NCBI GenBank assembly: GCA_007258455.2
Contig: VDFB02000001.1
Location: forward strand, 12,194,754-12,258,753
DNA: 64,000 nt
Origin: Sequoia sempervirens
Lineage: Eukaryota; Streptophyta; Pinopsida; Cupressales; Cupressaceae
Reading direction: 5' to 3'
The position numbers and the translations under genes are program-made. Position 1 is the first letter of the stretch. Every line of letters begins with the position of its first letter. Below the pieces are notes generated by a model. It had not been told where the DNA came from and did no database searches. It saw only the letters and a list, made by a program, of their open reading frames with translations. Below are positions 24,085-37,385 of the stretch, piece by piece.

Positions 24085-25221
24085 ATGAACTCCAAGTTTT
24101 GGAGCAGACTGACTGTTATGAACCCATTCCATTTTCGGAATGTGTTCTCAACCCTTGCCATTACTAATGCTCATTCGCAGAGCCTCTTTTCACACTTTGC
24201 CTCCTCCAAATTCAACATGTCTGCGGCCGACATCACTCGGATGTTCAAAGCCAACCCCAGATTGCAGAAGCTTCAAACCCTCCACGACGTGGAACAGTTT
24301 ATTCATATGTTGAACAAATACGGCTTCAGTGAAGTCCAAATTTCCAAGATAATGAGGAATCGTCCCGAAGTAATCTGCTTAAGCGCAGAAAGAAAATTGG
24401 AGCCCAAGATCAAACTACTTGAAGGTTTTGGATTCGAGGGTCACACTCTGACGAAGCTTTTGACGATGAATCCCAGCATATTAAGAACCCTCGAGAACGG
24501 ACTTCTTCCCAGGCTGGAGTTTCTGAAGAATGTTTTTCAGTCCCAAGATCTGCTCGTTAAAGCCACATTAAAAGCACCACGCATTATCTGTTGTAGCCTG
24601 GATGATACGCTGAAGCCCTCGGTTGCTTTCTGGGAGGGATGGGGTTTTCGTGGGACGGAGCTCTCCAGATTCTTTATGTTAAATCCACGCGTTCTGTCTC
24701 TCACTTCTCTTGCGCCTGCGCACGTTGATCTCATTCACAAGATTGGCGCTGACAAGGAAAGCAAAATGTTCAAATATGTTGTAAGTAGAGTGGCTGTTAG
24801 CCGCATGGAAACGTTAGAGGCCAAGATAGAGAATCTCAAACTCTGCGGGCTCTCGGCAGAAGAAACCTGGCAACTACTTGGAACTGCCCCTCAAGTCCTT
24901 TCTCGCTCCTACGAAAGTATTATTGAAAAGGTGAACTTTATAGTTAATACCATGGAGTTCCCTGCAAATTATGTAGTGAAGCATCCGCTTGTGTTGCAAA
25001 TCAGTTTGGAAAAGACTTTAAGGCCCAGGTTTCTAGTTTGGCAGAAAATCAAAAACATGAATGTTCTCGGCCTTTCCTTTTCGACTGTATTGATAATGTC
25101 AAAAGCAAGATTTGTTAGCAGGATTATAAAAGGGCATCCTGAATCTGAAACACTGTGGTCAATTTATGAAAATGCCATCTCTAATTCCCCCAACTGCACT
25201 AAGAGCTCAACCAAAACTTAA
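24085..25221 (+). CDS. mTERF family protein, 378 aa
   Basis: Single uninterrupted exon. Plant mTERF proteins bind nucleic acid in mitochondria or plastids and act in organelle transcription, splicing or translation; the target here is unknown. The protein is a chain of two-helix repeats with the typical conserved proline: NPR at residue 58, RPE 94, NPS 130, APR 165, NPR 201, APQ 269 and HPL 301, mostly spaced about 35. The first 48 residues contain no Asp or Glu but several Arg, Lys and Ser, which fits an organellar targeting peptide. An in-frame ATG exists at 24028, but the start at 24085 is preferred because the paralogue at 42143 starts at the same aligned ATG and both then predict 378 residues. 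Lack of introns is usual for this family. It is the only intact cellular gene in the window. Confidence 0.88.
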   Translation: MNSKFWSRLTVMNPFHFRNVFSTLAITNAHSQSLFSHFASSKFNMSAADITRMFKANPRLQKLQTLHDVEQFIHMLNKYGFSEVQISKIMRNRPEVICLSAERKLEPKIKLLEGFGFEGHTLTKLLTMNPSILRTLENGLLPRLEFLKNVFQSQDLLVKATLKAPRIICCSLDDTLKPSVAFWEGWGFRGTELSRFFMLNPRVLSLTSLAPAHVDLIHKIGADKESKMFKYVVSRVAVSRMETLEAKIENLKLCGLSAEETWQLLGTAPQVLSRSYESIIEKVNFIVNTMEFPANYVVKHPLVLQISLEKTLRPRFLVWQKIKNMNVLGLSFSTVLIMSKARFVSRIIKGHPESETLWSIYENAISNSPNCTKSSTKT

Positions 25222-26921
25222 TTTTGTATTGGGAAAGTAAGAGTGGGAACCCAAAGACCACAACAAATCCAATCTTTAGCAAAAGGGGGGCAGCTCTTCT
25301 CATCCAGGCGTTGGCTGTGAGTATTTAGCATTCCTGCAGGCACCATATTCAACAACAGGAGCAATGTCGTTACTCCCTCTGCCATGTATTTTGTCACTTT
25401 GTGTAGTTGTTCCTCAAGCAAGGTATGCACGGCAATTGCCAAAATCTTTAAGTGAGCTTCTAATTGCTTTCGTAACAGTCATTCAGTTTGATGTAAATGA
25501 TGAATTTAGAATAGCTACAAGTTTTTCTCCATCTGAAAGTCATAAAAAATTTAATTCCATATGTTTGTAGTGGGAACTATGCCAGAGCAAGGAGTGAACA
25601 GTTACACATAATGTTCAGCAAACAAGTTTTCAGCCCCCAAACTTTTCCAGAAGTTGTAATTTTGTGTTTCACGTCGTACCATGTAGAACGGACAAGTCAG
25701 TTCGGATGTCATTTTAAGTTTTTCAAAGAATATATAAAAATAGGTAAACCAGAACAGTAGGTTCTTGCATTTCATTAGCAATTGGACAACATCACAAAAC
25801 ATTATTAGTTGGAACTTGGAAGTCGTAATTAATAAACGGGTTTTAACATAGTTTTGGGACTCACACCAAGCACGCCCATTTCAGGCTTGGTCTCAGCAAA
25901 TTAAAAACTTTTTATGAAAATAAATTGGATATTCCAATTCAGAATAACAGCAATAACAGATGAATCGAAACTGGAAATATTCTCAAAATGCCGGAACAAA
26001 CTGCAAACTTCTACATATTAATGGACTGATCACCATGTTACACCTAGCAGATAGCCTATTTGAGAAATTGCTCATGATTCAACGAACTTGAGAATCTGAG
26101 ATCTTTGATAGATTAAACACATTACCAAATGCATGAAGAAGCTTCTGCTAAACAAATGAATTCTGCAAATGAAAATTAGAATTATTAATTTTAATTATCA
26201 TTTTTTTCAGTGGAATCCGGGCAGGCATCACTGTGTTTTTATCCAAGTTTCCCTATCTGGGGAATATCCCCTTCTCATCCCCTATCCGTTGAAATTTTAG
26301 CGAACGTCCTCAGGATGTCTTGCCATACAGCGGGACATTTCCAGGATATGCCCCTTCTGCAGAGATGTATTGGGAATCTCGTGGCATTCCCAACATCCCT
26401 GTGATATCTGGGGACATCAGGATGCCCCTTTTCCGTCACTATACAAGAACCAAAAAAAACGCTTAAATGAAAAATAAGAAACCATACTGTTGGCTCAGCC
26501 TGGAACTTTGTGAGTTTACACAGTTTTACAGACTCTCAAAGTTACAGAATTTAAGTATTCTACAATTTTCATAGTTATTTCCTCTATTACTAAACTGATC
26601 ACGCAATCTGGATCTTGGCAACTCTCCTATGGCCTATATACAAGTCTGTAATGCATCATTGCACGCATCTAACAGTGAGCCATTTTGATTTTCTGTTATC
26701 AAATAGGTCTTTACATTTTGGCAAACATGGTCTAATTACAGGCTACTTTTCGTTTTGTGTCACCAAACAGTTTTAGACATTGAATCATGTTCCTAATGAT
26801 AGTTAGGATTCAAGCTCCGTTATGAAACAACCAATCATGTTTTCATGATTATAGTTTAAGCCTCTTGTACGCAAGAATTGAACAATGAAATTATGGTTGT
26901 TAATTTAGATGGATGGGTGAC

Positions 26922-27415
26922 ATTACACATATATCACTAAATCATTAAGATGACCAACTGTTACAAGTAAATTGAATTTGAAGTTATATCAATGAATTAT
27001 TCAGTGTAATTGAAATTGTATTTATACTACTATATATTGATCGATGCAAGCAAACTCCTGATGGTCAGGGGGAATGCTTAAGAAATGAGGCAGTTAAATG
27101 AAAATAAATAAATAAGAAAGAAAAATAATGTGTGAGAGAGAATTTAGGGTCATGATGCATATACACAATGAACATTCTCAAATCACATATAATTAAATTA
27201 CTAAAATGATCAACCATTGAGTAAATTGAATATTTATAATAGTGACAAACTATCAAGTATAAATTGAAATTGAATTTTATGTATTGATCAATGCAAGTGA
27301 CTCCTTGTGGCACATGGGAGTGCCTAAGAAGTGAGACTATTAAATGAAAATAAATGAATAAGAAGAAAGAAAAACAATGTGTTAGAGAATATAGGATCAT
27401 ACACGATGGGTGCTT
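26922..27415 (+). repeat. Diverged tandem duplication, about 250 bp x2
   Basis: TTGATCGATGCAAG (27037) recurs as TTGATCAATGCAAG (27284), each followed by TTAAATGAAAATAAAT-A and by GGGTCATGATGCATA or GGATCATACACGA. It lies within the duplicated mTERF flank; in the second locus only one such unit is seen (48810-48950). Confidence 0.65.
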
Positions 27416-27850
27416 TCAACCTAGTTGTAATGCAATCCCTGACAACAGATATTTTAGGGACCCTCATTGAGAGAGATGGCTAATTCCACAATCGCTTGGT
27501 TGTAAATACACAATTTATGATGTTAAGAACTGTGCTACCATTCTTTTATAAAATGCTACATATTGGTGTATGTATTTTGGTTTACTTTAGCAATGTCAAT
27601 GACTTCCCTCCCCTGCCTCATTAAGTATGACCACCATTCATTTTCTGTAAGAATGATATGCATCTGGATATATTATGATCCTTGTTACTTGATATTTTGT
27701 TATTTGGTTAATATGAATATGGAATAGCAATGCATCTCTCTAAATCAAAATGCGATAGGCACTTGAATAGTCCACATGAAAATAAATTCCTATAATTTTC
27801 TACATTGATTAGTGGTTACTATATTTGATATGAAAATGTAATAATACCTC

Positions 27851-29934
27851 CTAATTTTTTAATTTATTTTTTGCCAATATGAAATCAACAACATAAACAT
27901 GCCAAAAGACGATGCACTGCTGTAATAGGTATTGATATTGATAACAGAGTTTAAACAAAGAGCTGATACAAAATAGATACATATAACTCTGATGAAATCA
28001 CTACTCCACCATGTCCAAATACACTAAACCAATTCCCAATTGAAACAACAATGATGTACCTTGAATAGATGGTCTGGAAGGCTGCAAACAAGTCTGAAAC
28101 AGTCTAAAGGCACTCTGTAATGAACATAGCAGCCAAGGTTAATCATCCAGCAATCCTTCCAAACTCACAACCAACACTCCCAAAGGGTCCCGAACCCAAT
28201 CAACGCCAACACTAGGAGAGTAGACAGATCTGATAGAATTGTCTGAGTGATGGCAGGTCTGTAATGTAACTGTTGTAGGCCAGAACAGCAAGATATACCC
28301 CCAAAAGCTCCAAACAATGTCACACACCTCCAGTACTCTAGAACAATCCCAGAAGGGTGAGAAAAGGTAACTTACAGGTCTGAAAATGATCCGAAACACA
28401 TTGTAACAGGCCGCTCAGCAAATATATTCACTCCAGCAGGTTTCCAGCTTCACACCCAATGCACCCAAACAGGTCAAGACAGTAGCGACTCCTTTAAACA
28501 CAGTTATCTGCACTCCTAGCATTTAATTGGCCCATAAATGAAGCTACAGGTCTGAATACTAGGCAACAGCAGTACCGTCAGCAGCTATATAGGATTGTAC
28601 AGCCCTGGTAACCCTTGACGACTCCACAAGTATGGCCGAGATCTGCAAGGAATGTCTTCAATTGGACTTGGCACCACTTTAAATCATGAAATAAACCTTC
28701 AACAGCCAGTGCTTTGATCTGGGAAGACTCACGTCGATTTCCAGGCATCCTGCAATCTGCTTAAAAGACATGTTAATACCAAACCAAAGTCCACTCCAAA
28801 TAACTCAGATATATCTGTATTCAGTTTACCTCAAAAATCTTTTTTCATTTGAAACCCTCAAATCCCAAAGTTCTGTGAAAATCAGTGTGTTTCCTGTGTG
28901 AAAACACCAAACCGGTTAGGGTGGATCTCTAACCACCGAAACCAGCAACTAGAGCTGAGGGTTTCCGTCCTCAACTAACTGTATATGAATTCTAGAAACA
29001 ATCCAGTAGTGTGTCTTAAATTGCCAAAGTTCACATAACCAAATGAGAGCTTCAAAGGTAATAAATAGAGAAAGAGGGGGAAATTAGGGCAACACAATTT
29101 CAAACTCACCTTTTCCCTCCAAAAGCTCATGACCCTTTCTAGCTCCCCAAAAATTACTAATAAACAATAGGGGAATGAACTAATAAAAGAAGAGAAGAAA
29201 ATTGTAGAGTATACCAAAATACAAAAGTAATTGTGAAGTATGCACATGTGAACAACTGTAGGAAATGGATGATTTAGCAGACATGTGCAAGCAGAAATAG
29301 AATCAAATTGTCAAATATAGATGGCAACTTCCAGCTGATACAATATCCCAAACCCCTGTAAATCAAATATGCAGCGTCAACAACCATTTCAACCACTCAC
29401 CGCTTCGAAGAACCATCCCATGCAATATTAATTGACTACACATTAGATCTGACTCTTGTATGTATCAAAATAACCCAGATGGCAACAGAATCATTAATGT
29501 TATTCATGAAGAGCAGCTATAAACAACAATTTTTACGCTCAGATCTAGGACTCAGAAAGTTGGCTACACTTATATCTTGTATGGATCACCATCAAACAAT
29601 ACTATATATGTAAATCAAACTCCTTCAATGTTGATTATTACAGTAATATCAGAAAATGCCAGTGGACTCCCCTCTTGGCAGAAAATTCAGACTTTATCTG
29701 TGAATCTTAGGAGCTCCAGATATTCAATTAATATTATACCGCGCTGCTAATGTGGTTTGCAACTGTACAGGTATCAAAATATCCTCAAGAAAGAATATAT
29801 CAAAACCAAATATTATTAATAGTAAATGATTATGATCACATTCACAAAAAAGAAAAAAGAGGATATAATCATAAGCGTTGAAGAACACTTAAAGAGCCAA
29901 TTCTAGAAGATGGAACAATTTAAAGATAAAAATT
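27851..29934. other. No gene seen; possible decayed LTR text
   Basis: Short frames on the minus strand (for example 28139-28399) show no family feature. Repeated phrases around AGGTCTGAAA (about 28375 and 28548) hint at retroelement non-coding sequence, but no ends were found. Confidence 0.3.
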
Positions 29935-30276
29935 GGAGTATGATTGTTCATCTTGTCCCTCAACCTCATAGCTCCTCCTTACTTTCTTTTTTTGAATATT
30001 GTATCAACAGCTTCATTTATGCACACAAAATTAATCTTGTCATTATCTTTATGCATGATTAGACTATCATTATTCATGACCAATAAATATTCAACTTCAT
30101 TCTCTGGAGTATGATTGTTCATCTTGTCCCTCAACCTCATAGCTCCTCCTTACTTTCTTTTTTTGAATATTGTATCAACAGCTTCATTTATGCACACAAA
30201 ATTAATCTTGTCATTATCTTTATGCATGATTAGACTATCATTATTCATGACCAATAAATATTCAACTTCATTCTCT
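29935..30276 (+). repeat. Exact 171-bp tandem duplication
   Basis: The unit starting GGAGTATGATTGTTCATC at 29935 is repeated from 30106, and the two 171-bp copies are identical by eye. Identity suggests a very recent event or an assembly artefact. The region gives open frames only because of composition. Confidence 0.9.
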
Positions 30277-30339
30277 GGGTTCATGTTCATGATAATATTT
30301 TAAAGAGAAAATCAATATAGTCAAGTTTAGCATCTTGAA

Positions 30340-31740
30340 CAATAGGGTGGATTCTATATTCATTAGGCAAAGCAAAGTTTATGAGGTTGATAAACATTCT
30401 AGGGTAATAATGCTCTTGCTTAACATGGAATTTAGGTTGAAAATGTTCTTAGCTTCATCTATGGGAGTACTTGGTTGCTAAGAGAATTGCCTACATGTAA
30501 GCTTTTGCCATTGGTCTTTTCTTTTTTTTAATGATTTTCACTCTTAAGAGGTGGGATTAGGCATCTCATCCTTGTCATGTATGCCCAAATCAATGAGCAT
30601 AGAGTTGCCAAAAGCTAAATCTATATCCAAATAAGGTCCAACGAAGTCATCCTCGAAAGTGAGGGAAGATTCATCAACTTTATCATTCTTGTTAAATTTA
30701 TGATGAATGCACTCAATCTCAAAAAAAAATTAAATGTTTCATCTTGATTGTATCTAGCGACTAAAACTTGTTCAAGTGTGAGTAACCCTTAAAGAGAAAA
30801 TTCTAACCTCATAAAGGAGTGTGAAAAAATAAATAAAAGTCGAGTGGTGCCATGTATTTAACATTTTCCTAGTAAAGCTAAGTTTAATAGACCACCCCAA
30901 CATCCCATGGTGAGAAAGTTTACATTTAAGTATTCAATACTTCTAGGAATTTTAACATCAAATTTAAATATATTATCATTTGAATCGAGCATGAATGAAG
31001 TAGGGTTATAATTAATATTCAACTTTGGTGGTTTATTAAGTTGTTCACCCTTTTTCAACTTTATATTCATTTGCTTCATTAAAAAACCATGAGGGTTCAT
31101 TGGTGTTCATGATTTCACTTTTAGATTCATCCTGTCCTATTTATTTATTTATCACCCCTTGTGATTGATTTTAAACTTGTTGTGGTCGAATGTGAACCTC
31201 TTTTACATGGGATTCATCGTAATTAGACAAGCATGTTGATATATTTTAATTAAAATTTACTTGAATGGTAGCACATGTATTTGGAAAATTAAATTTTTAA
31301 CTATATTAGGTTGAAGACTAGCCTTGGAATTGATCGATTTGATTGATTTAGTATTTTGGTTGGGGGCACATAACTATGTAGGAGCTATACCAAGATGGAT
31401 CAATGGACTACAAGAATAGTCGATAACCAAGGGCATGTTCATTTTCGATGAATCCTTTAGGTCGATAACCCCTGATGACTACTTGAAGGAAGATTCATAA
31501 GAAGGACCTAGGGATTGCAAGTAAGATTCTATAATTTTTGTGTCCTTGGGAAAATTAGATTTTAGCAAGTTCCCAATAGTCTTAGAACACCTAACAAAAA
31601 ACACAACAATATTCTCATAGCTCAGTTCTCTTCTAATTGCCATGAGTTGCATATGAGCCTCTCTTACATTAAGATCATTTCCATTTTCTTTTAGAAAGGC
31701 AACTTCCAACTAGACCCATGCGTGGATTGAAATGGTGGTA
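30340..31740 (-). pseudogene. Coding-like remnant, unidentified
   Basis: The minus strand holds long coherent stretches broken by stops. 31709-31479 includes MQLMAIRRELSYENIVVFFV and ESYLQSLGPSYESS. 31100-30858 includes PRSIEYLNVNFLTMGCWGGL and continues past a stop with acidic text near 30650-30550. Composition and context suggest a retroelement gag or accessory region, but no zinc knuckle, protease or other motif is found, so no function is assigned. Confidence 0.3.
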
Positions 31741-34700
31741 AATGATTATACCATTGATATGCCCCCATATCAAAAGTGAAATAAAATAATGTATGTTAAA
31801 TCTTATGTAATGTTCTTGCTAAATAGTAATGCAAAGAAATTGATATTTAGGGAAAATATTATTTGAAACCCTTCTAGAAATATTAATTAAGTTGGATTTA
31901 GGTACTTTAAACAGTTCTAACAAAAGCCATAATTTATCTTCATGATTTATACACTAACCATTGTACTAACTCTAATGATTATTTAAAGCAATCAAATTTT
32001 GGGTTTAATCATTTGGATCTAGATCTAGCCAAACCTAGAATTTCCCTTCATGATTTACAAAAATAGTGATTACCCAAATTGCAAATTGAGTGCATAATGG
32101 AAGATAAACTATATAACTTTAATTAATATTAGGTAAAACTAAGATTCAATATAAATGCTACTGTAGCAATGACCAAATGCAATGCTTAATCCCTTATATC
32201 AATTGTGTTGTTAATCCATTATAATACACTATGAATACAACAAAAATGGCATTAACAATACATTCAAATACATTATAACTAACGTAGGTACATTAACATA
32301 AACTATTAAGCTCAAACCCACAACAAAAAACAAATGATAGCAATCGTTACTATTGAAGTCGCTACCTTCAATCTCATGTGTGACATCTAGGTGAAATAAC
32401 TCTATTGGACCAAGGACTTTCATCCTCTGGCTCACACAACCAAAAGGGTTTTCATCCTTTGGTTTCCTACAAATTCAAGGGTTTTCATCCTCAAATTTGG
32501 ATGTTTGAACACAAGTGCTTTGAACAATGTTGGCTAGGGTTTCAGTTTGGAGAATAATGTCTAATATCAAGATAATGAAAATCTAAAAATATATTTTCTT
32601 TGACATATTCAAATGCCCTAGGGAAGAGATGCATCGTCATTGGCCCTTAATATCATCAAAATAAATAGTTTCCTTCAATCTTTGTGTGTGGGATGAAGAA
32701 GAGCTTGTATAAATCTTTGAAATGGTGACCAAACCTCAACCTTAACTATTGCATTAAATGAAACATGGTAATTATTATCCTCTAGGCTACAAGTACGTGC
32801 AAAATTTGTGCCCATAATTAAAAATATATATATTTTGAATATAAAAATCCTTTATGTAGTAGTTGTGGTGTTCCATTTGGCCACTAATGATGCTCTCGAT
32901 CATGTAGGGGGTAGGTAGGAGTGATAAAGAAAAACAGGTAGGAATGTCAAAGTTTGGGGGTTGAAGGTACCTCTTGACTCTTACCACTTGTCAAGAATCA
33001 AAGTTTAGGTAAGAGGCATGTTGGTAGGGACAAGTCTAAAACTTTGACAAAGCAAGGGAGAAGAAGAGGGGTTTAGGAGAGAGGCATGTGGGTGAGATGA
33101 AGTCCAAGGAATCAAAAAGAACAAGGGAAAGTGGAGGTTGGAGGAAAGGCATGTTGGGACAAAGAAGTACAAAGGTCTGATGGGGACCAAGGAATGGTTA
33201 GACTTATATGGGAAGGCATGTGAAGATGAGGAACTTCAAAACTCTAAACATTCGCCAACCTACAAACACTGAGAGATACAACCAAAAAACATATTGATAG
33301 GTATCTAGGGGATGTTGATGAACCATACTTAGGCATTGGATTGGCTCATTGGAGATGGCAATTGGCCCTTTGTTTTATAAACATAATTTGATTGAAAAGG
33401 AGACATTACATCTTCATTCACATGACTTGATGTTGAATCAACAAGTTTTAATTTTTTTAACATGGTCAAATGCATTATATTTATGTAAGTAAAAGAAAGG
33501 GTTGATTGATGTGAGCATCAAGAAGTCCAAGGAACTCTCCTTGAAAATCAAGAGGCTAAACCATTGAGAATGAAATAATCCCTAATTCGACTCATCAAAT
33601 AAGATAATCAGTCCCATGAGTAAGTCCATAAGCATTAAAAATAACAAACAACCCTCCTAGTGCAATAAATGTTTAGAAATGGATTGACACACTACCAAAG
33701 AATTAAGAATCAAGGGTATGGTTCATCTATTGAAAGGGGGTTTCAAAACCTCCTAAGATCTAAGGGTTGCTAGGTCTTGGCTTTGCAAGAATTACGTAGT
33801 GGCAAATGAGATGCTCTTACCATACGAAGTTTAGTGTTGGTTCAAATGTAATAGGATACATAGCCAAGAAAGCTTCACTTCAATAGAACCTAATCTAAAC
33901 ATTTCCTAACCAATTGATAAAGAAACAAAAAAGATGAGAAAAGGAAGAGAGAAGAAGAAAGGGGGACACAAAAAGGATAAATTCACCCTATGCAAGAACA
34001 TATATTGTAACATGAAGATATTCCATACAAGCACATAGTTAAATCATATGCCATAGCCAATTTTACTTCAACATATAATCTAACTTATGCAAGATTTTAA
34101 AGAAAGACATAAATTTTATGATCATATTAGCAAATGAATACAATGAAGGAAAACATCACAATATTACATGCTCAATAATAACTATTCATGAATATTTGTT
34201 AAGCTCAAATAAAGTATGTTTACAAAGAATATTGGTCCAAATATGTTGATTATGCTTATAGAAAATGGACATTTTAGCGTTAGCCACAAGTTCTAGCTCA
34301 CCATTTACATGCATTGAGGAAGAAAATTACCCTCTTTATTTTAATCCTAGTTTTACTTGTCTCCACCTTTTTCTCTCCATGAATGGTATAAAAAAACATT
34401 ATCCTAAAAATAATTTTCCCCTCTTAAACATCATTAGGTCAACTTGATAGATAAAAATAAGACAACTATTTACTATATTATAAATGATAATATAAAATTA
34501 TTATGAAATATTTCATCATTAAATTAAATAATATCTACTAATTGGGGGAGAAGAGGCGAAACTAGTGTAGGGGTGTATAGTGGGACAAAAGTAGTCCTAC
34601 ATGGGCCCCACACTAGAGTGCCTTAATATCCAATGGTAAAATAGTTTTCATCCATAAAGTCAACAAGAGTACTCGAACCATCAAAATTGTATTATAATCG

Positions 34701-35634
34701 GTTTATATTTGTCCCAAACACAAAGAGATATTTGCAGTCTTACATGTCAGAGAATATTCAAAGCAAATATGGCAGCACCATGTTACACGCCATTTTGCTT
34801 TCTAATGGCCCATAGCATTAAAACATGTAGCCAAAATAAAAAATTAGTATAACCCAAACTCCCCTTAAATATCACCACGTGCATTACATCACAACCAATA
34901 TTTTCATAGATTCAGTGCTACAAGAACAACTAAGAGTCGAGATTGTCCCATCAGCATATCCAATCCAACTAAACCCCCATCCCACTTGCCTAGCAACACA
35001 ACACTCAAAGGAAAATCATTCATGTGTCCCATCAGTCAAATCCATGTGCACAACTACTGGTGCCTTCTCTCATTTTGCCACCTGCAACCACCAAAACAAT
35101 GGTGTTAAAGCCACCAAAATCGCCTAAGGAGCAAACAAGGATTGCATGCCATAAGTACATATAAACTTTGTGATTGAAGGCACCAAATCAAGTTTTCAAA
35201 TTTGAAAAAAAAAGACAGAAATTAAAGACTCCATACCAAACCAACATTGAACATATAAAGAGATTTTCAAATTCAAAAATGCATTACTCAATCTCTTCCA
35301 ATTTCCATTTAGCATGTCCCACTTTCATATTTAGTTCTACATTTTCTCGAAGGCAGATGAAAAAAGCCCAAAGGCAGCAACAACATGAGCTACCAAGCTA
35401 CATGTATTCTACTGCTACTAATTCTTTATGCCTACATATGCCAATCTATTGTATGCTATGAATGTGTTTTCCACAAATCTGTAAATATTGGGGTTTCACC
35501 CTGATACTGTTTACATTGGGTTTTTCATTTATATTCTTTATGACTCAGAATGCAAATATGTTGTATATGATGTCAATGTTTGTCACAATAACCTGTACCT
35601 CAATATTTGGGGTGTCAATGTTGTATACTACCTA
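31741..35634. other. No gene seen
   Basis: AT-rich spacer. Short frames on both strands (for example 34879-35127 and 35174-35461) have no recognisable domain and no conserved partner in the window. Confidence 0.35.
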
Positions 35635-36172
35635 ACTTGCCACATTGTCAATTCCAACATATATAATCATGTCCTAGATTCAAAGATAATTATATATAAG
35701 ATATAACATTTCAAGGAACTCAATCTTATGCAATATTTCATAAACTATCTAATCTACATTTTAGAAAATATATTCTATGCTGAGAATCTATTTAATTTTG
35801 TTTACAATAATTACTATGTTTATAATACTTAACTTGCCACATTGACAATTCCAGCATATATAACATTCCAAGGAACTCAATCTTATACAGTATTTCATAG
35901 AATACAATCTATGTTGATAATCTAACATTTGAAACTACATAACAAGACATTTCATCTAGTCACAAGAAAGGTCTACTAGACATGTCTAAATTCAACAAGG
36001 ATTGAAATTTGATTCAATTCTGTTTACATCATTTATTATGTTTATAATACCTACCTTGTCACATTGACAATTCCAACATATATAATTTTATCCTAGATTC
36101 AAAGAAAATTAATTATAAAATATAATATTCGTAGTAACTAAATCTTATACAATATTTCATGTAATACATGTA
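35635..36172 (+). repeat. Degenerate tandem repeat, about 200 bp x3
   Basis: ACTTGCCACATTG-CAATTCCA (35635), ACTTGCCACATTGACAATTC (35832) and ACCTTGTCACATTGACAATT (36053) each precede CATATATAA and a later AATCTTATRCARTATTTCAT. Spacing is 197 and 221 bp. Confidence 0.75.
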
Positions 36173-36485
36173 CAAGGCTATTGGATTACTAAAGTCTATA
36201 AACAAAGCACAATAATCTCACACCATACTAACAACTAAACATTGCCACCCACAGAGCACTTCATAAAGAAATACTTGATGTAATCTATCCTTTTTTATAT
36301 CAATAGCTCAATTGAAATTTAATTTTAGGCTCTACCTCTACAAAAGTTAACATGTAACTTCCATGTCTTATCTCAAGTTTATTTGTTTGGGTTCGCATAT
36401 GAAATAAACATGTATAGTTTTTATCAATTATTAGAGTTCACTCTTTTTTTGTAAACCAAAAAGAGTATTAGATTTAGGGGTTAGG

Positions 36486-36555
36486 ATTATAATGTCAAAA
36501 AATTATATCATTCAATATAGTAATACTAATTAGATTATAATGTCAAAAAATTAGT
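36486..36555 (+). repeat. Short direct repeat at LINE-tail boundary
   Basis: ATTATAATGTCAAAAAATTA occurs at 36486-36505 and 36536-36555, directly before the fragment at 36560. Confidence 0.7.
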
Positions 36556-36559
36556 TAGG

Positions 36560-36955
36560 TCCTTTGATAGCTCTTGTCTCCTCTTCTTCATTGCCGGCTC
36601 CCTCGTTGTGTGGTGGCTCCTCACCCAAGGTGGTTGTTGTGGATCCGCTCCCCTTGCCTCACTCGGTGGATTTCAATTTCAATTCTTCTTGGTTGGTTGT
36701 GCTGAGGAAGAAGAAGGAACTCCCCAAATCTGTTGCTTCTTGTGGCCTCAGGTTCAGGGAGTCAGATTAGTCCCCTTTGGTTTTGGGGTTGTCTAACCCT
36801 TGTTTGTTGTTCTATAGCTATCAATCAGTTGTTTCTATTTTTTTTTCTCCTAGTTCATGTTTTGGTTTGAACTAGCTTCTTTTTGGCCCTTTGAGCTTTC
36901 TCCATGAAGGGTACAACACCCTGTAAATGCTGCTTATTTTATCAAAAACACTCAC
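36560..36955 (+). mobile_element. Probable LINE 3' end
   Basis: A short GC-richer open frame (36564-36770) ends in LRKKKELPKSVASCGLRFR and a stop. It is followed by T-rich text similar in style to the 3' UTR of the LINE at 55813-55935, ending CTTATTTTATCAAAAA at about 36950. RT motifs are not present, so the call rests on tail similarity and composition. Confidence 0.3.
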
Positions 36956-37078
36956 AACATAATTACAATTGATTATGAGGATATTATTATGGAGGCATGC
37001 CAAGGGAGGTTGAAAGAGTGAAGGATAAAGATGAATGTGACCTATGTTTGTATGGATGAGTATGAAGTTACTTTGATA

Positions 37079-37109
37079 TGTGTGTGTGTGTGTGTGCGCA
37101 CGTGTGTGC
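37079..37109. repeat. TG microsatellite
   Basis: TG units interrupted by CGCACG, directly visible. A less regular TA/TG/TAYA-rich tract follows at about 37425-37545. Confidence 0.85.
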
Positions 37110-37217
37110 ACCCATTCCAATTGGACTATAGCATGTCCCATAGATAATGTGGTAAACAATTTTATTTTTAATTTTAGTCCATGTGGACCTGCAAAGGTAA
37201 GGTGCTCCACTATGGGA

Positions 37218-37385
37218 GCTATCCCCTATTATTGTGCCCATCATTGCACAAACTTTAACTCTGCAATTTGCTTTTAATATTTGTTTGTTATTCTGAAATA
37301 TGAAAATGGTTTCACTGGTTTTCATTTCAAGGATATTTTTCCATGCGATTGCATTATTCTGTTCTTCATTGCACAATAATTCATT
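37218..37385 (-). repeat. Inverted single copy of the 250-bp array unit
   Basis: The reverse complement of this stretch carries the same ordered phrases as the array at 40225-41200: TTATTGTGCAATGAAGAAC, GAAACCATTTTCATATTT, AATAACAAACAAATATTAAA and GTTAAAGTTTGTGCAATGA. It lies in the opposite orientation about 3 kb away. Confidence 0.7.

Larger units (their letters stand above)
24050..27850 (+). repeat. Segmental duplication, copy 1 (mTERF and 3' flank)
   Basis: Similarity to 42.1-49.49 kb continues well past the coding region. Shared anchors include TTCAACAACAGGAGC (25349 and 43420), CAAGCAAGGTATGCA (25414 and 43483), AGCAAACAAGTTTTC in variant forms (25617 and 43681), GATAGTTAGGATTCAAGCT (26797 and 45609), AACCTAGTTGTAATG (27418 and 48958) and GAAAATAAATTCC (27779 and 49430). 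Direct orientation. Confidence 0.8.

Noticed and set aside
25364..25570. Open frame after the mTERF gene
   Set aside because: The frame is not kept in the aligned flank of the second copy.
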